Assembly: GCA_949290445.1 (NCBI GenBank)
Contig: CASERW010000006.1
Span: 1-56,939, forward strand
Reading direction: 5' to 3'
From: Aeriscardovia aeriphila
GTDB lineage: Bacteria; Actinomycetota; Actinomycetes; Actinomycetales; Bifidobacteriaceae
DNA: 56,939 nt
Shown: piece by piece, positions 46,502-54,411 of the stretch
How positions within the stretch are numbered: the stretch's first letter is position 1
How the letters are laid out: each line of letters opens with the position of its first letter
Made by a program: the position numbers and the translations under genes
The notes under the pieces: generated by a model
The model's database searches: none
Told to the model about the DNA's origin: nothing
What the model saw: the letters and a program-made list of their open reading frames with translations, nothing else

Positions 46502-47474
46502 TAGCATCCTTGACGCGAATATTCTGCTGCTGAGAAAGGCTGAGCGCTTCACGAGCCATATCCTCAACGCTCATGATGGTTGCAGCAGCGTTTTCGCGCA
46601 CTTCTTCGCTACTCGCTCCTTGGATGACGAGAACGATTTCTCCACGGGGAGGGTCCTGCTCGACACCGCGCGCGATTCCTGCGACGGTAGAACGCCTGAT
46701 TTCTTCATGCTCTTTAGTCAGCTCTCGAGCTAAAGCCATCGGCCTATCAGCTGGGAACACCTCTTCGAAAGCGTGCATGGTTTCGCTAATTCGTTGCGCT
46801 GTTTCGAAGAAGACGATGGTTCGCTGCTCGGTGAGTAGGGAGCGCAGGCGCGTAAGTTTTTCGGAGTGCTTGCGAGGCATGAAGCCTTCATAGCAGAAGC
46901 GATCGGTGGGTAGGCCTGCTAATGCGATGGCGTCGAGTACTGCGGAAGGCCCTGGTGCACAGGTGAGGGGGATATTGCGTGCGATTGCTCGTCCGACGAT
47001 GGCATGGCCAGGGTCGTTAACGGTGGGCATTCCCGCGTCGGAGACGACGAGGATTGTTGCGCCTTTTTCTACTTCATCGAGCAGGCCGTCTGCTTTGGCG
47101 TCCTCATTGTGGTCGTGGTAGGCCACAACGCGTCCAGAAACGTGAATTCCGAGGCGATTAGCGAGGTCATACAGCCGTCTGGTGTCCTCAGCTGCCACGA
47201 TGTCGGCGTGAGCGAGGTTATAGCGCAGGCGAGCGGATGCATCTCCAACGTTGCCGATAGGGGTAGCCGCCAAGATCACCATTCCACGCTTTTCGCCACC
47301 GTCTTGCCCGTTCGACGCTGCAATTTCATTGGCGTAGCTGACTTCACCAGCGGCTTCTTTCACTGCTCGCGGGTCGCGAGAAAAGTGCTGAACACCTTCC
47401 TGCTCTGCACTGTGTTCGCTTGCCTCGTTTGCCTCATAGTTTTCCAGTGCATGGTGTGCTGCGTCGTGAGCCAT
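46407..47474 (-). CDS. rsmI: 16S rRNA (cytidine-1402-2'-O)-methyltransferase
   Basis: A 355-residue SAM-dependent enzyme that 2'-O-methylates C1402 of 16S rRNA. The tetrapyrrole-methylase fold motifs are clear: LAATPIGNVGDASARLRYNL near 68, DIVAAEDTRRLYDLANRLG near 90, ILVVSDAGMPTVNDPGHAIV near 140, PGPSAVLDAIALAGLPTDRF near 178 and MALARELTKEHEEI near 246. An N-terminal extension of about 65 residues (AHDAAHHALENYEANEASEH) precedes the fold. ATG 47474 is preferred to the GTG at 47498, since AGGAAGG lies 9 bases upstream of the former. Its 3' end overlaps the convergent gene by 95 bp. Confidence 0.93.
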   Translation of the reverse strand: MAHDAAHHALENYEANEASEHSAEQEGVQHFSRDPRAVKEAAGEVSYANEIAASNGQDGGEKRGMVILAATPIGNVGDASARLRYNLAHADIVAAEDTRRLYDLANRLGIHVSGRVVAYHDHNEDAKADGLLDEVEKGATILVVSDAGMPTVNDPGHAIVGRAIARNIPLTCAPGPSAVLDAIALAGLPTDRFCYEGFMPRKHSEKLTRLRSLLTEQRTIVFFETAQRISETMHAFEEVFPADRPMALARELTKEHEEIRRSTVAGIARGVEQDPPRGEIVLVIQGASSEEVRENAAATIMSVEDMAREALSLSQQQNIRVKDAISQVVEAHPLPDGSFVRRKQVYQAVLELQEN

Positions 47475-47787
47475 GTGTGACCGCCTTCCTCGCTTCACCC
47501 TCAGCTTATAAGAATTTTTCTCGCTTCCTTCAGTATGCGTTTACGTTACGAGAAGATGGAAAATACAAGGCGTGAAGCTGTGGAAAGCTTCACATTTGTG
47601 TCATCTGGGCGGTGGATAACGTGGTGCAACACGCCCATAAAATGGCGTGATTTCTCACAACACGCGGTGAATAACCACAACATCTTGTGTCGTTACTTTC
47701 ATTCGCTACTATATGTAGTGTCTCCTGTGAGGCAGCCAGTAATCCCACCACTGGCATTCACAGTCATCACTGTAAACAGTTACCACA
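47475..47787. other. Gene-free stretch upstream of the S-component leader
   Basis: No supported ORF. It holds promoters for rsmI (minus) and the S-component gene (plus). Around 47600-47680 the string acgcccat...atggcgtg and repeated cactg/cagtg words suggest local secondary structure; no known RNA motif is recognised. Confidence 0.45.
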
Positions 47788-47873
47788 TCAGGAGTCTCAC
47801 TCCTGAGTCTTCTCGAAGGTCCTTTCCTCCGAGAAGTGTATGGGTTCCCACCTCCTCACGAGGCGGCGAACCC
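47788..47873 (+). ncRNA. Structured 5' leader of the S-component gene, candidate riboswitch or cis-RNA
   Basis: Three successive hairpins: TCAGGAGT (47788-47795)/ACTCCTGA (47799-47806); CTTCTCG (47809-47815)/CGAGAAG (47830-47836) with an AAGG...CCTTT loop; and GGGTTC (47842-47847)/GAACCC (47868-47873) enclosing CTC/GAG. They end about 22 bp before the Shine-Dalgarno AAGGAAGGAG. Substrate-specific transporter genes of this class are often riboswitch-controlled, but I could not match cobalamin, thiamine, FMN or fluoride consensus elements. Confidence 0.4.
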
Positions 47874-47907
47874 TCATGAGCGAAGAGGAAAAGGAAGGAG
47901 TGAAGAA

Positions 47908-48555
47908 ATGACCGTTTCTTCCCTGAGCCGCCTAGCAACCGCAACCACCAGCGCGGCCACCACCATCGATGCCCTCAGCACACTGCCAGCTAGCGCACGT
48001 ACCGCGAGCACACTGCCAGCTAGCGTCACTTCAAGCAACGCCAGCACCACTGGCATCGCGCTGTCTGCACACAACGCTTCTTCCGTGCATCGCATGAGCG
48101 AGATCCTTCTTTTCGTCACGGTGGCAATCTCAAGTCTCGGCCTTCTCGCCCTTCAAGCAGGCCATGCCGGCCAGGCAAGCGTTCTGTCTCTCGCCCTTCT
48201 TCCAAGCGCTGTCGCCCTGGTGTTGTGGCTGGCAGAGCCTCCGCGCAGCCTTCCTCGCTCGCTCTTCCTCATGGCAGCACTCCTCGTCGCTGGCGTTGCC
48301 AGTGAGATTTTCGCTGTCTCCTCCGGCATGAGCTTCACCGGAGTCTTCGTTCTCTTCGCCGCCCTGCTGCTCGGCCCGCAAGCAAGCTTCGCCCTCGGCT
48401 CGCTCATCCCGCTGCTCTCCAGCCTGATGAGTGGCGCAACCTTGCCGGTATGGCACATGTTCGCGTGGGGTATGGCCGGTTTCCTGCTCGCTCTGCTGCT
48501 CGACTCTCGCCTTTCCGCACGCCTGGCCGCTCAGCTTTCCTCCCGCTTGCGCTAA
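47908..48555 (+). CDS. ECF-type transporter S component-like membrane protein
   Basis: A 215-residue protein: about 65 Ser/Thr/Ala-rich residues, then five to six hydrophobic helices. SSGMSFTGVFVLFAALLLGPQASFALG and SGATLPVWHMFAWGMAGFLLALL follow the pattern 'sgi..t.l..l.g..lGp..gf..G' and 'g.gpw.p.qm.aWG..G.laGll' of ECF substrate-binding components, including CbrT-like cobalamin carriers. It would bind a vitamin or metabolite outside and work with the shared EcfA/A'/T module, not present in the window. A 19-bp repeat (47977-47995 and 48007-48025) encodes STLPAS twice. AAGGAAGGAG precedes ATG 47908; the frame opens earlier (47836) but through the hairpin region. Confidence 0.65.
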   Translation: MTVSSLSRLATATTSAATTIDALSTLPASARTASTLPASVTSSNASTTGIALSAHNASSVHRMSEILLFVTVAISSLGLLALQAGHAGQASVLSLALLPSAVALVLWLAEPPRSLPRSLFLMAALLVAGVASEIFAVSSGMSFTGVFVLFAALLLGPQASFALGSLIPLLSSLMSGATLPVWHMFAWGMAGFLLALLLDSRLSARLAAQLSSRLR

Positions 48556-48566
48556 ATGATGGTGTG

Positions 48567-48590
48567 AGATTGTCACGCGCTGATAATCTT
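48567..48590. repeat. Dispersed-motif inverted pair
   Basis: GAGATTGTCA (48566-48575) and TGATAATCTT (48581-48590) around CGCGC, 11 bp past the S-component stop codon. Both arms differ from consensus by a single base. Confidence 0.7.
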
Positions 48591-48662
48591 GCGCCATGCT
48601 GCAGCCTGCGCCAAGAGAGGTAAAGTTACAGTAGTGTCACTTCATCAGATTGGCAGGAAATT

Positions 48663-49427
48663 ATGAAACGCAAGATCGCCATTTTGACCGGTGCCGGCAT
48701 TTCTACCAGCGCGGGGATCCCTGATTTTCGAGGCCCTCAGGGCGTATGGACGAAACATCCTGACCAGATGAAGGTGTACGACATCGACTCCTTCCTCTCC
48801 TCCACCGCTGACCGCGAGTATTCCTGGCGTTGGCAGAAAGAATCTCCCGTGTGGAATGCCCAGCCGGGCGTCGCGCATAAGGCGCTGGTGGAGCTGGAAA
48901 AGGCGGGAATGCTGAGCGTTCTGGCTACGCAAAATTTTGATGGTTTGCATGAGAAAGCGGGTAACAGCGAGGACCTCGTCGTCAACTTGCACGGTACGAT
49001 TGCCACCAGCCATTGCATGCGCTGCGGCAAGGAATATCAGACTGCAGACATCATGGCCCGCCTGGACGAAGAGCCGGACCCGCGCTGCCATAAGCCACTG
49101 CCCGACGATGGTGAGATTACCCATCGACAATGCCATGGCATCATCAAAACTGACGTCACCTACTTTGGTGAAGCTCTACCGCAGGGCGCTTTCGAAAAGG
49201 CGCTCAACCTCACGTTGCAGTCCGATGAACTGTGGGTTATCGGCTCCACACTGGAAGTCACCCCAGCCGCACTACTCGTGCCGTACGCTCACCAGTCGGG
49301 CATTCCGATCACCATCATGAACTTGGGCTCCACGATGTATGATTCGCTCGCCCAGCGCCTCATCCACGAACCGATTCAAAGCGCACTGCCCAAGCTCGTG
49401 CACACCACCATCGCCGCCGCCGAGTAA
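48663..49427 (+). CDS. NAD-dependent protein deacylase, sirtuin
   Basis: A 254-residue Sir2 enzyme that removes acyl groups from lysine using NAD. IAILTGAGISTSAGIPDFRG opens the protein. ATQNFDGLH at 88-96 has Phe for the usual Ile/Val. Catalytic His110 is in VNLHGT. Zinc cysteines are C118 and C121, with C142 and C157 as the likely second pair, spaced more widely than the usual C-x2-C. VIGSTLEVTPAALLVPYA is near 212. CAGGAA lies 3-4 bases before ATG 48663. The next gene starts 11 bp after its stop, implying a shared transcript. Confidence 0.92.
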   Translation: MKRKIAILTGAGISTSAGIPDFRGPQGVWTKHPDQMKVYDIDSFLSSTADREYSWRWQKESPVWNAQPGVAHKALVELEKAGMLSVLATQNFDGLHEKAGNSEDLVVNLHGTIATSHCMRCGKEYQTADIMARLDEEPDPRCHKPLPDDGEITHRQCHGIIKTDVTYFGEALPQGAFEKALNLTLQSDELWVIGSTLEVTPAALLVPYAHQSGIPITIMNLGSTMYDSLAQRLIHEPIQSALPKLVHTTIAAAE

Positions 49428-49438
49428 AGAGGCGCGGC

Positions 49439-50419
49439 ATGAGGAGAAGCGTATCGACAACAATCTCGCTCTTTCTCCTCTCCATCCTTTGCGCTCTCGT
49501 GAGCGTCAGTGGCACATGGGTACACCTCGATAGAACAGAAGCTAGCTTTGCGATAAGTGAACCATACACTCATCTTCAAGTTACCTCGGGCGGTTTGATC
49601 GAGAAAGATGCTCCTGAGAAGACTCAGAAGCTGAAGCAATTCCTTTCCCAACACTCTCTTGCTCTAATCGCTATCTCCTATGCAGAGAGCAATCCCAGCA
49701 TCGTCGGCTTTGACCCCGCCCACAAAACGTGGTTCCCTCAGCTGAGCGATACGCAAGCTCTTGCCATCACCGGAACTTATTCCGCTCAAGTGTGGAAAAC
49801 TCATAAGAAGAACCCTTACCTGCCTCGTGAAGTCTCCATTATCGGAACATTCACTCTGCCGCCAAGCATTTCTTACCGTTCTAACCAGGTCGTTCAACAG
49901 CTCTCTCCTTACGCTCTTCCTCTCGGCAATGTAGTCGTTTCTACAACAAACTCAAATCTGCTGGGTGAGCTAGCTGAACTTCTCCATCAGATGCATTTTC
50001 GTGTAAGGCTTTTCAAACCCTTGAAATTAACAGAAGCTATCATTCAAAATCCCACATTTTTAGTGACCGTTGCTCTCTACGTTTTCGGTTTGATTGCTTC
50101 GATTCTCGTGTGGGGAAGCCAACTTCAAACGCAAGCCCACGAACTTCTTATTCACCACGAATATGGTGGGACACCTTGGCGCATTTCACTGGAAAGAACG
50201 CGAATTCACCTTCCCACTCTTCTCATCAGCTGCTTGTGCGGAACATGCCTCACAGCTCTCCTCTTATGCACAGCAAGCGGGCACGCTCTCTCTCGCATTG
50301 AAAATATTGCGATATTAATCGGCGCGGCAGTTAACACGTGTATTCTCACCCTTGCCTCGCTTCTGACCAGTTATATTCACGCTTGTGTCATCATAAAAAC
50401 TCATAAAGAAGGAAGATGA
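49439..50419 (+). CDS. FtsX/MacB-like membrane protein, first of a pair
   Basis: A 326-residue protein with an N-terminal membrane segment (VSTTISLFLLSILCALVSV), an extracellular domain of about 180 residues, and three C-terminal helices (about 203-222 VTVALYVFGLIASILVWG, 252-274, 283-305). The one-plus-three helix layout with a large outside domain is that of FtsX/MacB-type ABC permeases. AAGAGG lies 6 bases before ATG 49439. Its stop overlaps an ATG of the next gene. No ATPase gene is adjacent, so it would need one encoded elsewhere or act without one. The family is not recognised; relatives are often found next to bacteriocin or peptide exporters, but I see no bacteriocin here. Confidence 0.7.
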   Translation: MRRSVSTTISLFLLSILCALVSVSGTWVHLDRTEASFAISEPYTHLQVTSGGLIEKDAPEKTQKLKQFLSQHSLALIAISYAESNPSIVGFDPAHKTWFPQLSDTQALAITGTYSAQVWKTHKKNPYLPREVSIIGTFTLPPSISYRSNQVVQQLSPYALPLGNVVVSTTNSNLLGELAELLHQMHFRVRLFKPLKLTEAIIQNPTFLVTVALYVFGLIASILVWGSQLQTQAHELLIHHEYGGTPWRISLERTRIHLPTLLISCLCGTCLTALLLCTASGHALSRIENIAILIGAAVNTCILTLASLLTSYIHACVIIKTHKEGR

Positions 50420-50421
50420 CC

Positions 50422-51540
50422 ATGCGTACACTTTGGCACGAAATCACAGCAGGTCTCCTCCTCGTCAAACGAAACTTCTTCCACAGCGCCACAATCTTCG
50501 TTCTTATTGCACTTACCAGCACCATCATTGCCTTAAACCTTGGTGATGTTCTCGCACAAGGCATGAACTATATGCGCGGAAAACAGCTGCGCGACCAGCA
50601 GGCAACCTACTTCCAGATCGCATACCCCGGAGTTGAAAAACATGATCTCACCGCAATGAAAATCTTGAGAAAAGAGATCAAAGCTGACCGCGCATTCACC
50701 TATATCGAAATGCAGGTGCACCCCACAGGAGAAGAGCAAGAGTTCAACGCTAAGCCTACACACATCATCGTGCTCATTGGGCATCGTGCAAGCCTCATGG
50801 TTTCAGAAGTTCCCGGAATCGCCTCTTCTGGAAAACTTGACCTCACTCCTCGCGCCTATTTGGGTGCAAGTTTCCCTCATCAATCCTTTGCTTTCACTGT
50901 TGGCAACTACAAGCTCACCGCTACCAAGCGTCTGCCTTACGCGGCCGCCTACTTCTCTCCACATGGAACAGGAGAAAAGCTCGACAATTACGTGCTCGCC
51001 GTTCTTCCGCCTGACGTTCTTACCCATATCGATGATCAGATGATTCAGGTGGCCGAAGGAAACTCAATTTTCTTTCCTCACAGCAAGAATACGAGCGCAC
51101 AGCTAAACCTCTACGCTTACATCAGTGCAGCGCAGAAAAACGGAGTCTCCCTCATTCCCGTTGACCTCGCCACCAGTCAACCCACCATTTTCCGCCAGTT
51201 ACTCGTGCGAACGTCGATCTACATTATCGCAGCATTCGCCCTCGTATTCCTCGTCCTCATGCTCTTCTGGGCAATTAGCTCTTCGATTGTGCGCTCTGAT
51301 ATTTGCGAATTCTCAATCCGCCACGCATTTGGAGCGCCACTACCCCTCCTCATGTGCCGATTCGCCGCATTCCTCGCAATTACCCTGCTTCTACCTGCAG
51401 CAATACCAGTAATCCTTACCGCACACATTAATTGGTATTACTCAGTAGCCAGTTCGCTAGTACTCGTCATGAGCGTAGTCATTTACCTGTCAGCACTTCT
51501 CTATGCCAACGTCAGCTTGCGAAAAATGTTGCTTCTCTAG
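50422..51540 (+). CDS. FtsX/MacB-like membrane protein, second of a pair
   Basis: A 372-residue protein with the same layout as its neighbour: one N-terminal helix (SATIFVLIALTSTIIALNL), about 220 outside residues and three C-terminal helices (TSIYIIAAFALVFLVLMLFW, FAAFLAITLLLPAAIPVIL, SSLVLVMSVVIYLSALLY). The segment RSDICEFSIRHAFGAPLPLL between helices 2 and 3 matches the 'E..ilralGa....l' coupling loop of FtsX permeases. ATG 50422 is chosen because AAGGA lies 8 bases upstream; ATG 50416, overlapping the previous stop, is the alternative. The two proteins probably form a heterodimer. A 36-bp palindrome of the dispersed motif follows the stop. Confidence 0.72.
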   Translation: MRTLWHEITAGLLLVKRNFFHSATIFVLIALTSTIIALNLGDVLAQGMNYMRGKQLRDQQATYFQIAYPGVEKHDLTAMKILRKEIKADRAFTYIEMQVHPTGEEQEFNAKPTHIIVLIGHRASLMVSEVPGIASSGKLDLTPRAYLGASFPHQSFAFTVGNYKLTATKRLPYAAAYFSPHGTGEKLDNYVLAVLPPDVLTHIDDQMIQVAEGNSIFFPHSKNTSAQLNLYAYISAAQKNGVSLIPVDLATSQPTIFRQLLVRTSIYIIAAFALVFLVLMLFWAISSSIVRSDICEFSIRHAFGAPLPLLMCRFAAFLAITLLLPAAIPVILTAHINWYYSVASSLVLVMSVVIYLSALLYANVSLRKMLLL

Positions 51541-51552
51541 GCTGCAATTAAA

Positions 51553-51588
51553 TTTCTTGAGATTACCAGCGCTGATAATCTCAAGAAA
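51553..51588. repeat. Dispersed motif, extended 36-bp palindrome
   Basis: TTTCTTGAGATTACCAGC (51553-51570) faces GCTGATAATCTCAAGAAA (51571-51588): 17 of 18 arm positions pair. It lies in the 51-bp gap between convergent genes and is the only terminator-like structure there, although no T tract follows. It defines the full-length form of the dispersed element. Confidence 0.88.
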
Positions 51589-51591
51589 TAC

Positions 51592-51996
51592 TTAGAAAAG
51601 TGAGGCGAGGAAGTAGCCGGCAGCGGCCAAAAGCTGCGAGGCTAGCAACATGCCCGCGCAATAGAGGAACGCGAGATTATCCTTGCCAGAAATGATCAAG
51701 CGATAACCCTCGACGCTCGCCGTGGAAAAAGTAGAGTAACCACCCAAAAAGCCAGTGCTCACCACGGTTGCCACAGCCGCCGGCAAGAGCGACGACGACG
51801 CCAAACCAGCCACAAAACCAACCAGCAAGCAAGCAGTCAGGTTCACCACAAACGTTCCTGCAGGGAATCTTGCCCAGCGCGCAGACCAGCGCTTGCTGCG
51901 AGAAACAGCCTTCTTCACCGCAGAATCGACCAGGAAACGGCAAACCGCACCCAAGCCACCGCAGAGCATGACCACAAGAAACAGCGAAAAAGTCAT
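51592..51996 (-). CDS. crcB: Fluoride efflux channel CrcB/Fluc, subunit 2
   Basis: A 134-residue membrane protein with four helices that exports fluoride passively as a dual-topology or heteromeric dimer. GGLGAVCRFLVDSAV near 13, FPAGTFVVNLTACLLVGF near 44 and the conserved TGFLGGYSTFSTASVE at 81-96 are the family blocks. ATG 51996 overlaps the stop of the upstream crcB (ATGA), as expected for a paired channel. Confidence 0.93.
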   Translation of the reverse strand: MTFSLFLVVMLCGGLGAVCRFLVDSAVKKAVSRSKRWSARWARFPAGTFVVNLTACLLVGFVAGLASSSLLPAAVATVVSTGFLGGYSTFSTASVEGYRLIISGKDNLAFLYCAGMLLASQLLAAAGYFLASLF

Positions 51997-52733
51997 TGCG
52001 AATCTCCCTTCTCATGCTCCTTCAAAATCGCCTCAAGCTCCGGGTCAACATCGCCACACACACCGCGGAAATCATCATCCGTGTGCGCGTAACCAATCAG
52101 ATTTGCCGAGCAACCCTCGCGGTCGAGAATTCCGTGAGCGTGCAGCTTTTCAGCGCGCGGGCTCGAATTGCGAGAAGCTTGGGTTTCGGAAGAAGCTTGA
52201 GAACCTGCGGCTTGGGAACCAGAGGCTTGAGCGGCGAGCAGTTGAGCTTGAGTGACGGGCAGGCCAGACACCAAGCGGGCAATCACAATGCCAATTCCTG
52301 CAACCAACAGGCCACCCACCAAACTAGCCAGCGCGTAGAACACGCCAATCACGCCAGCACGAGCAGAGGAAGAGCCAAAGCGAAGGATCGTCTCCCAAAT
52401 GAACGTGCCATACGTGGTGAACGCGCCCATAATGCCCGTTCCCAGAAGCAATCGCGTCGCTTGGCGCGTGCCAGTATCGGGGCCCAAGTGCTGCCACAAC
52501 TCGAGAATAAAGCCCAGCAACAGAGCGCCGAGCATGTTCACCGTGAAAGTTGCCCACGGCCAAGCTTGAAGTTGCACTGCAGTGTGCGCAGCTGGCTGCA
52601 AAAGGCTCAGGCCTGCTCGGGCGGCAGTGCCCAGAAGGCCTCCTGCAAAAACGCAGAAAATCTGAGCGACGAGAGACAACGGCTTGCCCTCAGCATGCGG
52701 CTTTGCAGTGCGCTCGTTCTGTTCCATATTCAC
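51993..52733 (-). CDS. crcB: Fluoride efflux channel CrcB/Fluc, subunit 1 with C-terminal tail
   Basis: A 246-residue CrcB paralogue, about 120 longer than usual. Core (about 20-165): FAGGLLGTAARAGLSLL, WATFTVNMLGALLLGFILE and GTGIMGAFTTYGTFIWE. Compared with its partner, the usual GGYSTFST reads GAFTTYGTF, so one of the pore Phe-box positions may be Tyr. After the fourth helix comes a tail of about 75 residues, first Gln/Ala/Ser-rich (LLAAQASGSQAAGSQASSE), then acidic near the end (YAHTDDDFRGVCGDVD). The tail has no recognised function. The gene is coupled to the next crcB by ATGA. I could not find a fluoride riboswitch upstream. Confidence 0.88.
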   Translation of the reverse strand: MNMEQNERTAKPHAEGKPLSLVAQIFCVFAGGLLGTAARAGLSLLQPAAHTAVQLQAWPWATFTVNMLGALLLGFILELWQHLGPDTGTRQATRLLLGTGIMGAFTTYGTFIWETILRFGSSSARAGVIGVFYALASLVGGLLVAGIGIVIARLVSGLPVTQAQLLAAQASGSQAAGSQASSETQASRNSSPRAEKLHAHGILDREGCSANLIGYAHTDDDFRGVCGDVDPELEAILKEHEKGDSQ

Positions 52734-52803
52734 GAGGCACTACTCTAAACCGCACGCTCGAGCAAAAGGCGGCTGGCTGCTCGCCAACAAGCTCTGACAA
52801 CAA

Positions 52804-52833
52804 ACCGGCGAGCCAGAAGACCAGCTCGCCGGT
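52804..52833 (-). terminator. Terminator of purA
   Basis: A 10-bp stem, ACCGGCGAGC (52804-52813) against GCTCGCCGGT (52824-52833); in the purA direction it continues TTGTTGTC. Confidence 0.78.
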
Positions 52834-52890
52834 AAGTTTCCATCAGTTAGATGAGCAATCAGTCAGATGAGTAACCTGCCAGATTGCCAC

Positions 52891-54192
52891 TCAGTCCAAA
52901 ATCTCGTGGCGAACGATGATGTGGTCGCGAGCAGGGCCGTTACCAATCAGCGAGATCTGGCAGCCAGAGAGCTCCTCCAAACGCAACACATAGTTACGAG
53001 CGTCAGCTGGCAGCTCATCGAAGTTCTTCACGCCCGTGATGTTCTCGCTCCAGCCTGGCATTTCCTCATACACTGGCTTGGCAGAAGCAAACTCAAACTG
53101 GTCGATTGGCATTTCGCTGACGCGCTTGTGCTCGCCTTGCAAGGTGGTCACATCGTAAGCCACGCAGATTGGCAGGCTCTTCAAACCAGTCAAAGTGTCG
53201 AGCTTAGTGAGCACGAGGTCAGTCAGGCCGTTGATGCGCACCGCATAGCGAACCACAACAGCATCGAACCAACCGCAACGGCGAGGACGACCAGTGACCA
53301 CACCATACTCATGGCCTTGAGCGCGCAGCCAATCACCCTGCTCATCGGTGAGCTCGGTTGGGAATGCGCCAGCGCCAACGCGAGTGGTGTAAGCCTTTGT
53401 CACGCCCAGCACGCGGTTGATCTTGGTCGGGCCAACACCAGTGCCCGTGCAAGCGCCACCTGCAGTTGGGTTCGAAGAGGTGACAAATGGGTAAGTGCCA
53501 TGGTCGATGTCGAGCATGGTTGCCTGGCCACCCTCGAACAGAACATTCTTACCCTCATCGAGAGCCTTGTTCAACACGAGAGAGACGTCGGTGGCGTGCG
53601 AGCGAATCTTCTCGCCGTTTTCCAGCAGCTCATCGAGATTTTCTGCCAAGCTCATCGGCTTAGCGCCGTAAATCTTTTCAATCAGCTCGTTCTTCAGTTC
53701 GAGGTTTGCCTCAACCTTCGCCCTCAAATGCTCTTCATTAAACAGATCGGCCACTCGGATTCCGATGCGATTCACCTTGTCGGCATAAGTTGGGCCGATG
53801 CCTCTTCCCGTAGTGCCAATCTTGGAGGAACCGCGAGAGCTTTCGTTGAGCTTATCCAGGTAACGGTCGTAAGGAGCGGTGATGTGAGCGCCCAAGGAGA
53901 CCAGAAGCTTGGAGCAATCGACACCCTCGCCCTCCAGCGTGTTCATCTCGTCGACGAGCACCTGAGGGTCAACGACGACACCAGAGCCAATAACCGGAGT
54001 GATGTTCTTGTTCACCACGCCACTAGGCAGCAAATGCAGGGCGTAGCTCTTGTCACCAACGACGACGGTATGGCCAGCATTGGCACCGCCGTTGTAGCGA
54101 GCCACGTAATCGACGCGGGTACCCAACAAGTCCGTTGCTTTACCCTTGCCTTCGTCTCCCCATTGAGCTCCAACAACAATAATTCCTGCCAT
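52891..54192 (-). CDS. purA: Adenylosuccinate synthetase
   Basis: A 433-residue enzyme making adenylosuccinate from IMP, aspartate and GTP in AMP synthesis. [21 protein letters not shown] carries catalytic Asp13, [14 protein letters not shown] carries His41, and [15 protein letters not shown] near 131, [20 protein letters not shown] near 223 and [18 protein letters not shown] near 305 are family signatures. ATG 54192 has AAGGAG 9 bases upstream; the GTG at 54216 lies before the Shine-Dalgarno. Monocistronic, with its own terminator. Confidence 0.97.
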   Translation of the reverse strand: MAGIIVVGAQWGDEGKGKATDLLGTRVDYVARYNGGANAGHTVVVGDKSYALHLLPSGVVNKNITPVIGSGVVVDPQVLVDEMNTLEGEGVDCSKLLVSLGAHITAPYDRYLDKLNESSRGSSKIGTTGRGIGPTYADKVNRIGIRVADLFNEEHLRAKVEANLELKNELIEKIYGAKPMSLAENLDELLENGEKIRSHATDVSLVLNKALDEGKNVLFEGGQATMLDIDHGTYPFVTSSNPTAGGACTGTGVGPTKINRVLGVTKAYTTRVGAGAFPTELTDEQGDWLRAQGHEYGVVTGRPRRCGWFDAVVVRYAVRINGLTDLVLTKLDTLTGLKSLPICVAYDVTTLQGEHKRVSEMPIDQFEFASAKPVYEEMPGWSENITGVKNFDELPADARNYVLRLEELSGCQISLIGNGPARDHIIVRHEILD

Positions 54193-54301
54193 ATGTGCTG
54201 GCTCCTTATGCCTCACCGCTGCACACGCCTCTCGCGCACAAGCCGGGTATATACCTTACACGCACGGGGGCAGTGAATTGTTAACAGGAGGTCACGCGGG
54301 C

Positions 54302-54364
54302 GAGATTATCAGAAAAATCACTATTCTCATCGCGCAGCAAAGGCCTCAGTGTTCTGATAATCTA
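54302..54364. repeat. Dispersed motif, wide inverted pair upstream of an ATPase
   Basis: GAGATTATCA (54302-54311) and TGATAATCTA (54355-54364) are inverted, 43 bp apart. They occupy the intergenic space between the divergent purA and the AAA ATPase genes, where both promoters should lie. It is one of the few sites in a promoter region and not at gene ends. Confidence 0.7.
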
Positions 54365-54411
54365 GAATAAATTAGGGTAATTTGTTACCGAAATTTTATC
54401 TAGGAGTTGCC

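Noticed and set aside
47475..47873. Cobalamin riboswitch before the S-component gene
   Set aside because: Hairpins are present, but no B12-box-like string or conserved GGTG...CCGC core is seen.
52734..52803. Fluoride riboswitch before crcB
   Set aside because: I looked for the conserved GGxGATGG and CCGAAC-type elements on the minus strand and did not find them.
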